DNA of 64,000 nt from Erpobdella octoculata (GCA_963978895.1 OZ022242.1:894319-958318), one strand, 5' to 3'; shown: positions 38,121-48,272, counted from the first letter of the stretch. Notes: generated from the sequence alone by a model not told the origin. Numbers and translations: made by a program.

Positions 38121-38984
38121 TGTTGAACAACGGTTTTCTCGAAGTTTACATGACGTCACTTTATATGAATGTTTATTTATATTTTCATAGCGGCAATAAT
38201 ACTACAAAATAATTTATTATTGTTTCGTCCTCTATGGACCCGTATAGTTTTTACAAACTTTTAGGTTACAATCTCTGTTTGTGTGTGTGTGTGTGGCTTT
38301 CTCTGTACGCAAATCTTGCAAGTAAAAGTTAACCAGCTTTTTGACTAGCTAGGAAGCTGAAACTTTCAGCATAGCTTTATATTGGATGACAATAAAAAAA
38401 AACTTAATTTGAACATCTTTCGTATTTCTAAATCGAGTGTATTCGAAATTAAAGTTTGTGTTGAAAAATTCGTTTTTTCCTTTACTTGTTTTCAAATAAA
38501 CTGCACTCTCTAAAAAGGCAACCACTTGTTTTTCAAATACTTCACGTATTTTTTTATATTCTTTAGCACGACAATAATGACTAGACAATGTTTTGTCTTA
38601 TTTTAGAATTAACAAAATTTCCACGAAGACCAATTCAACTACATTTTTATTTTAATAACAAAAAACTTCAAGCATTTTATTGATTTGAGCAATCAGAAAA
38701 TGCAGAAACAATGTGTTATTTGATTGGCTTTAAGAGAAGTTTGAATTAGAAATTTATCAAATTATGATACTTTTACAAAACTTTTACATGATATATAAAG
38801 ACTGTATCATTACTTTTACAAGACAATAACAATTTTTTTGAAACTCCACTAGATTAATGACATGGCATTCTCAAATTAAATACACAACTTTATGAATTGG
38901 ACATAACGCGAAACACGATAAACAACAACAGCACGACAAGTTGATGCAACAACACAACCACACAATAACAATCGTCATGACAAC

Positions 38985-39370
38985 AGCCTCTCCATCTTGC
39001 CGTGACCTGAACCGCATTTCACCGGAGGAGTCACCGACATGTTGTAGGACATGACACGAGGAAATGATAGGTCTGAAGGTGAAGGTCCTTATGTACTGAC
39101 TACTCTCCTGTTCTTACACTGACCACCACCACCGCTGACGGGGGACGACCGATTCCCGTTGATGACGCTTTTGGACGTGCTGTCGCCCACTTTTGGATAG
39201 AGCGATAGAAAGAAAGAGAAAGATGGAAAGAAAGGAGAAGAGAGGAGTAGATTGGAAAACGTCCGAGGACCGTGGCCGTACCGAGAAACGCTGGGACGAG
39301 GAAGCGACACTTGGCATCTGTCGGGCAGAAAGAAGCGCTTGCTGATTACGTATTCAATTACCATATCAGT
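38985..39370 (-). other. GC-rich island, possible exons of an unknown gene
   Basis: The GC content rises sharply against the flanks. On the - strand a pyrimidine run (39,190-39,245) leads to AAAAG and an open frame reading VGDSTSKSVINGNRSSPVSG, ending near a GTGTAAGA donor-like site. A second open piece near 38,985-39,075 reads SSCHVLQHVGDSSGEMRF. Neither has a recognised domain and the acceptor is weak. It could be exon sequence of a - strand gene, perhaps a distant part of the DDR gene, but nothing links them. Confidence 0.25.
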
Positions 39371-39419
39371 TTTCTACATCATAAGCAGCATTACTATAAT
39401 AAGTACCAAATTTTATAAC

Positions 39420-39605
39420 TTTTGATATCATCATCATCATTATCACAAACACTATCGATTATATCAATACCATTTCATTCTCTCAAGTTTTCATGCAGAA
39501 ACCATTAACCAAACAATTCTTCTAACAACAATAGCATAATCATCATCATCACCACTACCACCATCAAACCAGTCATCACCATCATCATCATCACCAGTAC
39601 CACCA
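39420..39605 (+). repeat. ATC/CAT-rich simple sequence
   Basis: Interrupted CATCATCATCAT runs with CACCACTACCACC. Non-coding in appearance. Confidence 0.7.
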
Positions 39606-39747
39606 GATGAAGTAACCTAATTAGATTCCGTAATCATGGTTGCAAGTTTCTTGAACATCTTCATTTGCGCTTCAGTTATCTGCAATCTAAATTTAATTTT
39701 AGTAAGCTGATAATAAATTAAATGTTCTGAAAATAATTATTAATAAC

Positions 39748-40860
39748 TAAACGTGCTCATTACATTTCTGGCCGTCAGATTTTGTTACCGAATTTAAAGA
39801 TTCGAATAAATCAAGGCTGAAAAAGATAATGCAAGCCCCAACAAGGCCAAAAAGAAAACTAAAAGATGATGCCGTGCCTAGTATATTTCCTGATGCACCG
39901 TCGTATTTGACAACTCCAAAACATGTAAGAACTACATTAAGATCTTCATCTTCAGTCCGTCGTGAGCTTCAAGTTCAACGAATTGAGGAATTAGAATCGG
40001 CATTTTTCAAAAGTGATTCCATCGCTCAATGTAGTTTATGTGAGTTGGAAGAACGATTAAAAAACGAACCGACAACTCCGTCGGGTTTTCAAACTCTCAT
40101 TCTAAACAACGTCCTCTACTACATCTACACGTTAGTGGTTTCCAATAATGCACTTGTTGTTCATTCATCGGTATCGGCAACCGAAACATTTGATGTCACT
40201 GTACATCGCAAGAATAAAAAAGTGTCTAAGTCATTTAGGAAGGATCTGATTGAAAATAAACTATCAACACTGAATCAACTGATAAATCTTTTGGCTCGTT
40301 TGAAAAATTACGATGAACAAAACCCCGAAAGCCACTTTGAAGAAGAAAAAGTAGTGATTAAAAACCAGTTAAAGAATTGTTTAACATTATTTGAAGACAC
40401 AGATGTTGAAGCGAAACTTAATTCAGTTCTTCATTGATCAACTAAAATTAATCGGCAAGAATAAACATGGTCGAACATATTCACCACAAGCAATTATTTG
40501 GGCGTATGTCATCTATGCACTAATGTCGTTCAGCTTATTCACAAATACTAGAAAGTAATGTGTTGTGTCTTCCTTCTATAAACACATTAATAAAAATAAC
40601 TAGAAGAGTTCGTGAAAACACAGGACTGGACAATACAGGATATTTAACTCTGCGTGTAAATCAATTGAATCAACTAGAGCAAACTTGCATATTAATCGTG
40701 GATGAAATCTATATCGCAAAAAGGATGGAGTATTTTGCAGGAAAAATGCAAGGTTTAACATCTAAAGGAGAAGTTGCATCTACATTACTCTGTTTTATGG
40801 TCAAATCATTATGCCGTAAATACAGAGACATGGTCGCAATATATCCAATGGATTTTTTCT
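39748..40860 (+). pseudogene. Decayed P-type (THAP) transposase
   Basis: Broken relative of the intact transposase at 48,645-51,491. It opens in the THAP finger (TCSLHFWPSDFV, the last Cys and His ligands) and continues through RKLKDDAVPS, identical in both. It runs on to TCILIVDEIYIAKRMEY, the region of the first catalytic Asp, and stops matching at DMVAIYPM. Frameshifts or stops occur near 40,437 and 40,557. The start of the THAP finger, the second and third acidic residues and the terminal repeats are missing. At its right end the matching sequence runs directly into the splice acceptor of a filamin-like exon at 40,870. The copy is clearly diverged from the intact one, so it is not a recent relic of it. 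Confidence 0.85.
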
Positions 40861-40869
40861 CCTTATCAG

Positions 40870-41088
40870 GAAGTCTATTCCAGTTCATTGTCGGGCCGGC
40901 TCACAATGTTTTTGCCGTCGGACAATGCAAGGTGGGCGACTTAAATGCTGACGTTTTCCATTCATGTAGCTCCATGGAAAGATGTGACATACAGGATCTT
41001 GGCAGCTCTTGCTACGGTATCAAATTTGTGCCAAAAGAAAATGGGCTGCACACTGTCGTTGTAAAGGACGGGGTCGACCACATACCTG
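40870..41088 (+). pseudogene. Filamin-repeat exon, piece 1
   Basis: A good acceptor (TTTTTTCTCCTTATCAG) and a donor (CCTG|GTTGGT) enclose 219 bases in phase 1 at both ends. The product reads SLFQFIVGPAHNVFAVG, then CDIQDLGSSCYGIKFVPKEN and GLHTVVVKDGVDHIPG. VPKENG-x-HTV followed by HIPG and the following S-x-F-x-F are hallmarks of filamin immunoglobulin-like repeats. At 73 residues it is shorter than the usual repeat of about 95, so the middle strands seem lost. It may be a live exon, but the upstream neighbour is a transposase relic and no other clear filamin exons are near. A TRIM2/3/71-type filamin repeat is less likely. Confidence 0.6.
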
Positions 41089-41148
41089 GTTGGTTTTTCA
41101 TTTCAGCTTTAATGTGGCATAAATCTGCAGACTTCTAGGCCACAAACA

Positions 41149-41315
41149 GGTGTGTCTAGCAGTTCGAATCCCGCGGGCGTCACCAGCGTCTGCAAGGGGT
41201 GTGGGTAGGCGCCTATAAATGGCTGCCTCGGGTTGTTCTGTCTGAATGGGCCCACGAGTGAGTTGGATAAAAAGATTCGTGGCTTAGAAGTATTAACGCC
41301 ACGTTAAACATTGTC
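41149..41315 (+). mobile_element. tRNA-derived SINE copy 3
   Basis: Contains AGTTCGAATCCCGC (B box-like), then GGCGTCACCAGCGTCTGC, GTGGGTAGGCGCC and TATAAATGGCTGCC. It continues about 100 bp past the shared part, so this and copy 4 show more of the SINE body. The tRNA-like A-box half is not clear here. Confidence 0.7.
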
Positions 41316-41453
41316 AAACTTCGATATTTTCACGAGAGATGGTAGAAAAGAGGCTCTGTCAATCAAACATGCTTTAATTATTTTTTTTTAAATAAAAGAG
41401 GCTTAACTGTGTTTTGAAAACTGCGATGTGAATATTTTTTTCGATATTTTCAG

Positions 41454-41668
41454 TTCCAACGAAAAGCAAAGGCCTCTTCTAGCCACTTATCTCAGGTTTG
41501 CAAAATCGACTGCTGCCCATGAAAAAAAGACCCAATCTTCTGAAATTACAAGCTTGTCCCATAAAGAGCACACTTTTGACGTAGAGCCATCATCGAGCAT
41601 TCTAAACCAGAAAAACATTGCTGTCACCGAGCTAGAAAGCAAATACGTTCTTTCAATCGAAATACCTG
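41454..41668 (+). pseudogene. Candidate exon, possibly filamin-related
   Basis: Acceptor TTTTTTTCGATATTTTCAG and donor CCTG|GTGAGA enclose 215 open bases. The frame begins SNEKQRPLLATYLRFAKS and ends ELESKYVLSIEIPG. Only the last part resembles a filamin strand ending in IPG. The donor phase (1) fits the acceptors at 41,804 and 42,247. The first two thirds are unrecognised and hydrophilic, as expected of a hinge or linker. Confidence 0.45.
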
Positions 41669-41803
41669 GTGAGATCATTATCAGTCATAATTTCTCTTTT
41701 CAACATTAATTATTTTCATCATCAATCACCACAATTAGTACCACTGTTGTTTTCCAGCAACCTTTCAATCCTCTATTTTCTTATATTTTTCTCATTTGTC
41801 CAG

Positions 41804-41971
41804 AAAAGAACGGGCGTGACTTAAATGCTGACGTGATCCATCCATGCAGCTCCATGGAAAAATGTGACATACAGGATCTTGGGAGCTCTTGCTATGGAAT
41901 AACATTTGTGCCAAAAGAGAATGGGCTGCACACTGTTGTTGTCAAAGTTTGCAAAATCAACCACATACCTG
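41804..41971 (+). pseudogene. Filamin-repeat exon, piece 2
   Basis: A duplicate of the second half of piece 1 with its own acceptor (CTCATTTGTCCAG) and the same donor (CCTG|GTTGGT), 168 bases, phase 1 at both ends. It reads CDIQDLGSSCYGITFVPKEN and GLHTVVVKVCKINHIPG. The first half of the repeat (SLFQFIVGP) is absent, replaced by the short start KNGRDLNADVIH. Confidence 0.6.
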
Positions 41972-42012
41972 GTTGGTTTTTCATTTCAGCTTTTTTGTGG
42001 CATAAATCTGCA

Positions 42013-42180
42013 GACAGGTGTGTCTAGCAGTTCGAATCCCGCCGGCGTCATCAGCGTCTGCAAGGGGTGTGGGTAGGCGCCTATAAATGGCTGCCTCTGG
42101 TTGTTCTGTCTGAATGAGCCCACGAGTGAGTTGGATAAAAAGATTCGTGGCTTAGAAGTATTAACGCCACGTTAAACATT
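42013..42180 (+). mobile_element. tRNA-derived SINE copy 4
   Basis: Duplicate of SINE copy 3 with few changes; same B-box-like AGTTCGAATCCCGC and GTGGGTAGGCGCC. Confidence 0.7.
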
Positions 42181-42246
42181 GTCAAACTTCGACATTTTCA
42201 CGAGAGATGGTAGAGAAAATATTATTATTATTATTATTATGCACAG

Positions 42247-42353
42247 GGGAATACCTGGCGTCGATCAAGTTCGAGGACCTGCACATCCTGGATTCTCCTT
42301 TCAAGGTAAGCATTGCCGGTTCGGGCGGAGAAGTCAGGAAGAAGGATCTTCAA
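42247..42353 (+). pseudogene. Filamin-repeat exon, piece 3
   Basis: Begins after an ATT-repeat tract and GCACAG, phase 1, and ends at a strong donor CAA|GTAAGT. It reads GEYLASIKFEDLHILDSPFK and then VSIAGSGGEVRKKDLQ. EY-x-x-x-(I/V)-K-F followed by SPFKV is the C-terminal strand and linker of a filamin repeat. An earlier donor-like AAG|GTAAGC lies inside at 42,307. The four pieces are phase-compatible, so a shortened transcript is possible, but it would not give a complete filamin repeat. Confidence 0.55.
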
Positions 42354-42650
42354 GTAAGTGTATTGGTGCATTTATGCATGCACGGTTTTATTTGTGTGTG
42401 TGTAATAGTTGCAGCCATTATTTTTATAATGGAGTTTCTTAAATGTTTTTAATTGGCCGACAGGGTTGTTAAGATTAGTATTGCTGTATCTAGAATTCCA
42501 TGGATCTTCCATATGAAAAAAAGATAAACAAACAGCAACTGGAACAAATGACTCAGCAAATTAAAAACCAAAGTTCAGAAATTCCTTGATTTGTCATCAG
42601 TCATGGCAGACTACAAATACAAAGAAAGTTTAAAGTAATAATTATTCAAA

Positions 42651-43496
42651 GGTGGGCGAACAGTGCACAGTGGTTTTAAACTTCCTGTTCCACTTCACGA
42701 GAGTTCTGTTTCAGCAGTAAGACTAAACTCGCCAGAGGCACAAATATTTTATCAGACTTCGCTCATCATAATTGATGAAATCACTACGCTTACTAATCAT
42801 TGGATTACGCTGCATCGATAAAGGTCTTTGCGATATCATGCAGAACTCAAAGCCGTTCTGAGGTAAAGTCATGGTTATTGGAGGCAATTTTAGACAGACA
42901 CTCGTCAGTCGTTGCAAGAGGAAAATGAACAGATATCTTAGAGTGTTGTATAAAATCAAGAAATTTATGGCAACAGTTCACAAAATTGGAATTGCTAACT
43001 AACATGCAAATTGGAACTCAAAATATTCACAGCGACTGGCTTCTCAATGTTGGATTTGGAAGTTTGCCTGAAATAGCAGGACTTCCAGTGAATTCTATCG
43101 AGATTCCACGACAAATGATTTCAGATGAGAATATTATCGAACAGATTTACGGTAGTGATTTGAGAAACATGCTCGTTGAAGAATTTTCAAAACGTGCGAT
43201 TTTAGCTCCAACAAGCAAGGAAACATTAGAAATGAACAGAAAAGTAATCGCTCAGATGCCAGGTGATTCTCATCTCTGTTATAGGGCCGATAAATTAATT
43301 TCCGAGGAAGCAGTCGATGAACTCAACCATCGTTCGGAATTTCTGCACAATCTAAGACCATCGGGAATGCTTCTACCACAGTTCAAGTTAAATTTCCCAT
43401 TGGAGGAAGACGAAAGATTGGATGTCAAACGGAAAGTGTTGACATATATTCAGCAACGTGCAGATGTGACTACTGTACGCATCGAACGTAGGAGCT
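42651..43496 (+). pseudogene. PIF1/Helitron-type helicase relic
   Basis: Broken frames carry the order of a Helitron-type PIF1 helicase: GGRTVHSGFKLPVPLHESS, then IIDEITTLTNHW (Walker B), then GKVMVIGGNFRQTL. The open frame at 42,986-43,498 follows, with NMQIG..IHSDWLLNVG..LPEI, EFSKRAILAPTSKETLEMNR and NLRPSGMLLPQFKLN. Several stops and frameshifts occur before 42,986. The Rep/HUH part and Walker A are not seen. It stops matching at about 43,395. A cellular PIF1 gene would have introns and the Walker A. Confidence 0.75.
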
Positions 43497-43502
43497 AGCA
43501 AC

Positions 43503-43712
43503 AGACGCGGCCGTCCAAGAATGTCGTACCTCGACCAGATGTCAACATACACGGGTTGTGACAGAAAGAGTATCACCGCTGAGGATATTAGAAGGGAAGC
43601 CACGGACCCCAAAGGAGAGAAATGGAAGCTCAGATATTCTCGTCTGCGGAGTGGAGGGACCAACAAGTCCGGACAAAACGTAGTCGGTCGATGATGATGA
43701 TGATGATATGTA
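43503..43712 (+). mobile_element. Non-LTR retrotransposon 3' end
   Basis: A frame begins RRGRPRMSYLDQMSTYTG and runs about 60 residues to a TGATGATGATGATGATATG tail. An R-G-R-P-(R/T)-x-x-Y-L-D-Q motif is typical of the last residues of some LINE proteins, and a short tandem 3' tail is typical of their insertion. All upstream domains are missing. Confidence 0.5.
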
Positions 43713-44255
43713 GTTAACATGTAGTTATAACTACTCATGTCGTGAGGTAGTTAGTATCCCTTCACTGGATATATCCAGATATCTTTGGATATACGTTTAA
43801 AAAAAATTATTTTCTTAACCATTTAATGGCTTTTTTATTTTTTTCTCAATGAAAAAAATTATTCGACGCATGATTTCGAGCTGAAAATATTATGCGCTAT
43901 AAAATATAGACACCTGTAAAGCACGGCATTTACCCGTTCACATTTTGCTTATAAACAAATACGCACAGCTGCTTTTTGTGGATAAGTATTGATAAAAACT
44001 CACGTCGAAATGAATAACAAAGGTGAGTTTATATTCACCCTATAAAACTGGCTGTTATAAACTATAAACCAGGCACCGGCTGGTTCCTCGCCGTTTCACT
44101 TAATATATCATTTTAAATAACTTAACACTTAATTAACAGAAAAGAAGGAGCTTTATCTTGTGCAGTGCGTGAAGGATAAAAAACGACAGACGCTTTTCCT
44201 CAGAGCCAGTTAGTTCCCTGTCAGCTGGAGACGCAAAGTAGTTTGCAAGGCAGCC

Positions 44256-44325
44256 ATGCTGTTAGTTGGACATGGAGTTGTTGACTTGAGTTGTTATCCG
44301 GGCCGGATGACAACCACCCAGTACA
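44256..44325 (+). CDS. Candidate exon 1 of an unrecognised protein
   Basis: Open from the ATG at 44,256: MLLVGHGVVDLSCYPGRMT then TTQY, with donor A|GTAAGT at 44,326 (phase 1). The frame is also open upstream. It joins in phase with the candidate exon at 44,398. I do not recognise the protein. Confidence 0.35.
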
Positions 44326-44397
44326 GTAAGTCTGCATTTAATTGACATAAACAAAAAAAAACATTGCTTAATAAATGTAGTATATTTAAATTAACAG

Positions 44398-44504
44398 ACA
44401 AGGGTTCAGAGGTTACATTCGCCAGGGCTCACTGGACAAACAGTGACAATACTAACAGTGACACAGCACTAAAAACATTTCTGTTTACTAAATCTTTTCC
44501 CTAA
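44398..44504 (+). CDS. Candidate exon 2 of an unrecognised protein
   Basis: Acceptor TTAACAG, then KGSEVTFARAHWTNSDNT and NSDTALKTFLFTKSFP followed by a stop. In phase with the donor at 44,325. No family identified; it may instead end at an internal donor. Confidence 0.35.
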
Positions 44505-44591
44505 CGTCTACAGTGGTCTTGAAGTTCTTTTTGAAGAACATACGCCACTTTAATAAAACTCGGATTCACTATCGTTAATACTCCTGGTCAG

Positions 44592-44756
44592 GTGGATAAA
44601 TATTCTTTTGTGTTCAAGAACAATGCAGCTGCTGGACAACCCTTCCCGGGAGCAGGAGAGCACTTCATCCAAGAACCATTTCTTGTCGCGGGGTCATGTA
44701 CTCACCGTGGCCGTGGTTATGAAACCCAAAAAGAAGCAGATGGAAATGAGGAATGA
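44592..44756 (+). CDS. Candidate exon 3 of an unrecognised protein
   Basis: Open after a CAG at 44,589-44,591: VDKYSFVFKNNAAAGQPFPG, then AGEHFIQEPFLVAGSCTHRG and a stop at 44,754. The composition looks coding (Gly, Pro, Cys and aromatic residues spaced as in an extracellular protein). The acceptor is poor. It may belong with the two exons before it or be captured transposon sequence. Confidence 0.3.
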   Translation: MDKYSFVFKNNAAAGQPFPGAGEHFIQEPFLVAGSCTHRGRGYETQKEADGNEE

Positions 44757-45002
44757 TTAACTGATAGTCATAAAAATTGTCATTTTGGTGCAAAACTAAA
44801 GTATGCTTTGCCATTTACTTATTTCATTTTGGAGATGTGAATAACTTTTGCTAAATTTCTCAAAACAACTTGTACAGTTGTACAGTATTGAAGTTTGCTT
44901 TTTGATTGTAAATATTACAATATTTGCTCTTTTCCTCGCAAATGGATTACATCAATTTATTTTGTTTTAAAAAACAAAGACATCTTTCGTAGATTTATTA
45001 AA

Positions 45003-45832
45003 ATGGCGAACATCGTTGCTGGTTGCTCAAATGCAACAACAAAGAGAAGATATCCACCAATAGTTGTCTAAACAAAACGAATTTTTATCGGAAATGGTCG
45101 AAAGAATATCAGCAGTCTAGATTAAACAAGGGGGACCCCCTCACAACGGAATTTCTTCGTCAAATGGAAAATTCTCATACGATCCAGAAAACGATAACCA
45201 TTACGACGTCTGGCTTCGTCGATTCTACGATCACCTTGAGGACTATCCTAATTACTCGGAAGACCAAGAGAAACGATTACTATTTTTCTATGCTTGACAC
45301 AGAAGCTCACGAAACGTTAGCAAACCACATTCTACCTAGAACAGCTGGTGATTGTGATTGGGACGAATTGAACGACACATGAAAAACTTGTTTGGCCCAA
45401 AGAAAAGTTTATTTCGACAAAGGTTTGAATGTTTTCAAATAACTTTCGAATTGGGTGAGGGTATTGGTAGCTTTGCACGAAAATTAAATGCAATGTGTGA
45501 AAAGGCTCAACTCGGTAGAATAGATATAGAAACAAACCCTTAAATACTTACTTATCTTTGCACTAAAAGCTCCTGAATTAATGGAGTTCTGGCTTCATTT
45601 GTTGAGAAAATTGGATGAAGATCGAAAGATTACTCTTAACGACCAAGCACTTCAAACAGTAAAAGACGATGCTAAAGTACTCGGATTGATTCCAACTGAA
45701 ATAAACAACATACGACGCTACGAACGTAAAAAGCAAAGTGATTATCCACCGAGCCCATGCCCGGTCTGTTTTGGCGATCATTGGAAGAAAGACTGTCCCT
45801 CGCGTCAACAGCGTCGACGAACCAGCTCATAC
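45003..45832 (+). pseudogene. Ty3/Gypsy gag relic
   Basis: Fragments in shifting frames give a retrotransposon gag: QQQREDIH and LSKQNEFLSEMVERIS, then GKFSYDPENDNHYDVWLRRF. They continue with FGPKKSLFRQRFECFQITFE and, at the end, the zinc knuckle CPVCFGDHWKKDCP (about 45,757-45,798). Stops occur near 45,058, 45,118 and 45,298. The protease and reverse transcriptase of the same kind of element lie in the same orientation at 52,455-53,388, so this is the left half of an interrupted element. No long terminal repeat was identified. Confidence 0.75.
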
Positions 45833-46653
45833 GTGCACAATTTACCACCATTCAGCCCAGACGTTCGTCAATGCCAATCGTTGTTTTTTAAGAAATTACC
45901 TGACGGTGAAAAAGAAATAAAAAAATGGCTTAGTTATAGTTTTTTGAAAGATTGTTTGTTTTGTGTGAATTGTCTTCTATTTGGTGGACCATCAGCATCA
46001 TTGAATTGGGTCAACAAGGGAATAAATAATTGGAGGAATGCATCAAGAGATATCGTAAATAACGAAAGCAGTCGGGAACATCACGAAGCTGAGCTAGCAA
46101 GAATTAGATGGTGTAGTAAGAATCGACTAGATGAGATGTTTTCAAATTTACACATTACATCATCAGAAAAGAATGGGCAAGTCGTATATGTGTCTATCAA
46201 ATGTTTGAAATTTTTGTCTACTGAAATGATGGCCATTCGTGGTCACAATTCCGAGGAGGGTAAATTTTTGCATCTTTTTCGAGAATTTTCTGAATTTGAT
46301 GCTTCATCAGCCAATTATTTAGAAATGTTGAATACTATTCGTTCGAATGATTTTCATAGGAAACCGGAAATAAATCTATTAAGTCCACTTAATGTACGGC
46401 GGTTGTTAACTACAATGAAAAATTTAGTTGTTGAAAACATTGTGACAGACGTGAGGCAGCAAAAGGTGTGTTCCATTATTAGTGATGGAACACAAGATGA
46501 ATCTAAAATGGAAGCCCAATGCCTCATCTTACGTTATTTAGAAAATACACCTGCTGGTCCACGTCCAGTTGAGAGAGTAATTGAAATGTTTACAACAGGT
46601 GAAACATCTGGGAAAATTCTGAGTGAACGAATTTGGTCAATTTTATCAAGTAT

Positions 46654-46791
46654 CAAAGTCGAACTAAATTGGATTATTGGCCAAAGTTACGATGGCGCAA
46701 GTAATTGCAGAGGCAAATTAACTGGTCTAAAAACACTAATCCTTGAAAGGTCTCCAAAAGCCATGTATGTTTGGTGCAGTGCACATCGATT
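46654..46791 (+). repeat. Source of a 138 bp copied segment
   Basis: Identical to 47,345-47,482 in the same orientation (offset 691). It encodes the GQSYDGASNCRGKLTG part of the hAT core. Confidence 0.9.
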
Positions 46792-47344
46792 AAATCTAGT
46801 TATCGAATCCGTTTTAAAATGTTGTTCCGAAATAACCAATGTATTAGGAATCATTCAGGAACTGTATAATTTTTTCTCAGGACACAAGCGACATTCTGTT
46901 TTTTGTCGAAATGCAACAGGAAGCCAGATATACGAAATCGTTGAAAAGAGTTTCTGATACAACTCGAAAGTGGAGATCAGCAGAAGACGGCATTAAAACC
47001 GTGCTTGATCGTTATGACTGCATTGTTGATGCCTTGGAATTTCTGTCAACAAATAGTCTCATGACTAACTCAGAGACAACAAATTCAGCAAATGGGCTGT
47101 TATGTAAATTAGACGATATAAGCTGTATAATGTGTATGTATTTTTTGAAATCAATATTTGATGTAACTGGGCCAGTTTCTCGTATGCTGCAGGCAAAGGC
47201 AGCAGATCTCTCAATTACAGTTTCACTTATTAATATTTGTATAAAAAAACTGACAAACATGAGAAAAAATGTTGACGATCTCTACCGTGACATTAAAAAA
47301 TCAGCAATAGAATTTTGTACCTTCAGCAATATTGACAATATTGA

Positions 47345-47482
47345 CAAAGTCGAACTAAATTGGATTATTGGCCAAAGTTACGATGGCGCAAGTAATTGCA
47401 GAGGCAAATTAACTGGTCTAAAAACACTAATCCTTGAAAGGTCTCCAAAAGCCATGTATGTTTGGTGCAGTGCACATCGATT
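47345..47482 (+). repeat. 138 bp copied segment inside the hAT ORF
   Basis: Exact copy of 46,654-46,791. It is flanked by a 15 bp direct repeat TTCAGCAATATTGAC (47,322-47,336 and 47,481-47,495), as if the insertion filled a staggered break. Confidence 0.9.
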
Positions 47483-48189
47483 CAGCAATATTGACACCAA
47501 CTTCAAACCAAAAAGAAATAGAAAGACAAAACTCATGCCAGGGGAGACGGCTGCTGATGAGCGTATCAATGATCCTGAACAAGCATTTAAAGTGGGGGTT
47601 ATAATTCGTGGATTGGATGTCCTTTTGCAAGAGTTGAAAGAAAGATTCAGTGATAACGATACTTCTTTTTTTGGAAGAAATGCATTATTTCACAACTAAA
47701 AGTTTGTTATCATCTGAAATCATTAGTCCGTCTCAAATTCAAAACATTTGTAACTTTTACGATTTGAATGCAAAAGACATTGCATATGAAAGAAATGATT
47801 TTTTGCCAGTTTTTCAGTCAATGGTTGATTTTGTTAGTATCGAGGATATATATTCTGACAAAAAAGAAAGATCACAGCAACTTCGGCCTGAAACACTACG
47901 TACAAACGAATCTGGAGAACCGAGTAATAACGAGGATTGTGAAAATGATGACAAATCTGATGTTTCTGATGATGATCAAACTTCTAACAATTGGATTGAC
48001 TATAGTTTCGTTAGGCCATTGCGAGCTCTAGAAGGACTGTCGTTGTTTCCTAATTTACTTTGTTTTGTAAAAATATTGACAACAATAGCGGTAACAAGTT
48101 GCAGTGCTGAGCGTGCAATGAGTCGGGTGAAAATTTAAAAAAATCGATTACGAAGCACAATGATCGATGATTGGTTTTCATCTCTAACA

Positions 48190-48197
48190 GTTTTAGC
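48190..48197 (+). repeat. Left 8 bp target duplication GTTTTAGC
   Basis: Identical to 51,699-51,706. The length is that of P-superfamily elements. It lies inside the hAT coding frame. Confidence 0.9.
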
Positions 48198-48233
48198 CAA
48201 GGATGTCTTGATATAACTACTGGATCCACAACC
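48198..48233 (+). repeat. Left terminal inverted repeat, 36 bp
   Basis: Begins CAAGGATGTCTTGATATAAC and is the exact reverse complement of 51,663-51,698. Confidence 0.95.
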
Positions 48234-48261
48234 CATTTTGTGTCGCGGTTTAATTTGGATA

Positions 48262-48272
48262 TAGTAGGCCTA
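48262..48272 (+). promoter_or_regulatory. Left subterminal 11 bp repeat TAGTAGGCCTA
   Basis: Reverse complement of 51,633-51,643. It starts 64 bp in from the element end; its partner is 55 bp in from the other. Drosophila P elements also have 11 bp inner inverted repeats near each end, where they help transposition. The same role here is inference. Confidence 0.6.

Larger units (their letters stand above)
40928..42210 (+). repeat. Local tandem duplication of exon plus SINE
   Basis: The stretch from GGCGACTTAAATGCTGACG (40,928) through the SINE to GAGAGATGGTAGA (about 41,345) recurs at about 41,815-42,210, roughly 880 bp on. The copies have small differences such as the loss of a CTTCTAGGCCACAA phrase in the second. 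The different exon at 41,454 lies between them. Confidence 0.85.
45833..48189 (+). pseudogene. hAT transposase relic, ZMYM1-like, left part
   Basis: Three overlapping frames make up a hAT-family transposase of the type related to vertebrate ZMYM1. The TTF-type zinc finger region (DCLFCVNCLLFGG, EHHEAELARIR) is near 45,950-46,110. The core (CSIISDGTQDESKMEAQCLI) is near 46,470, with GQSYDGASNCRGKLTG and CSAHRLNLVIESVLK near 46,680-46,815. The C-terminal dimerisation region (LTTIAVTSCSAERAMSRVKI) is near 48,075-48,137. Frames shift near 46,940 and 47,690 and a stop follows SRVKI. The open frame from 45,581 to 46,957 runs from the gag zinc knuckle straight into it, so its left inverted end is lost or unrecognised. 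Confidence 0.8.
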
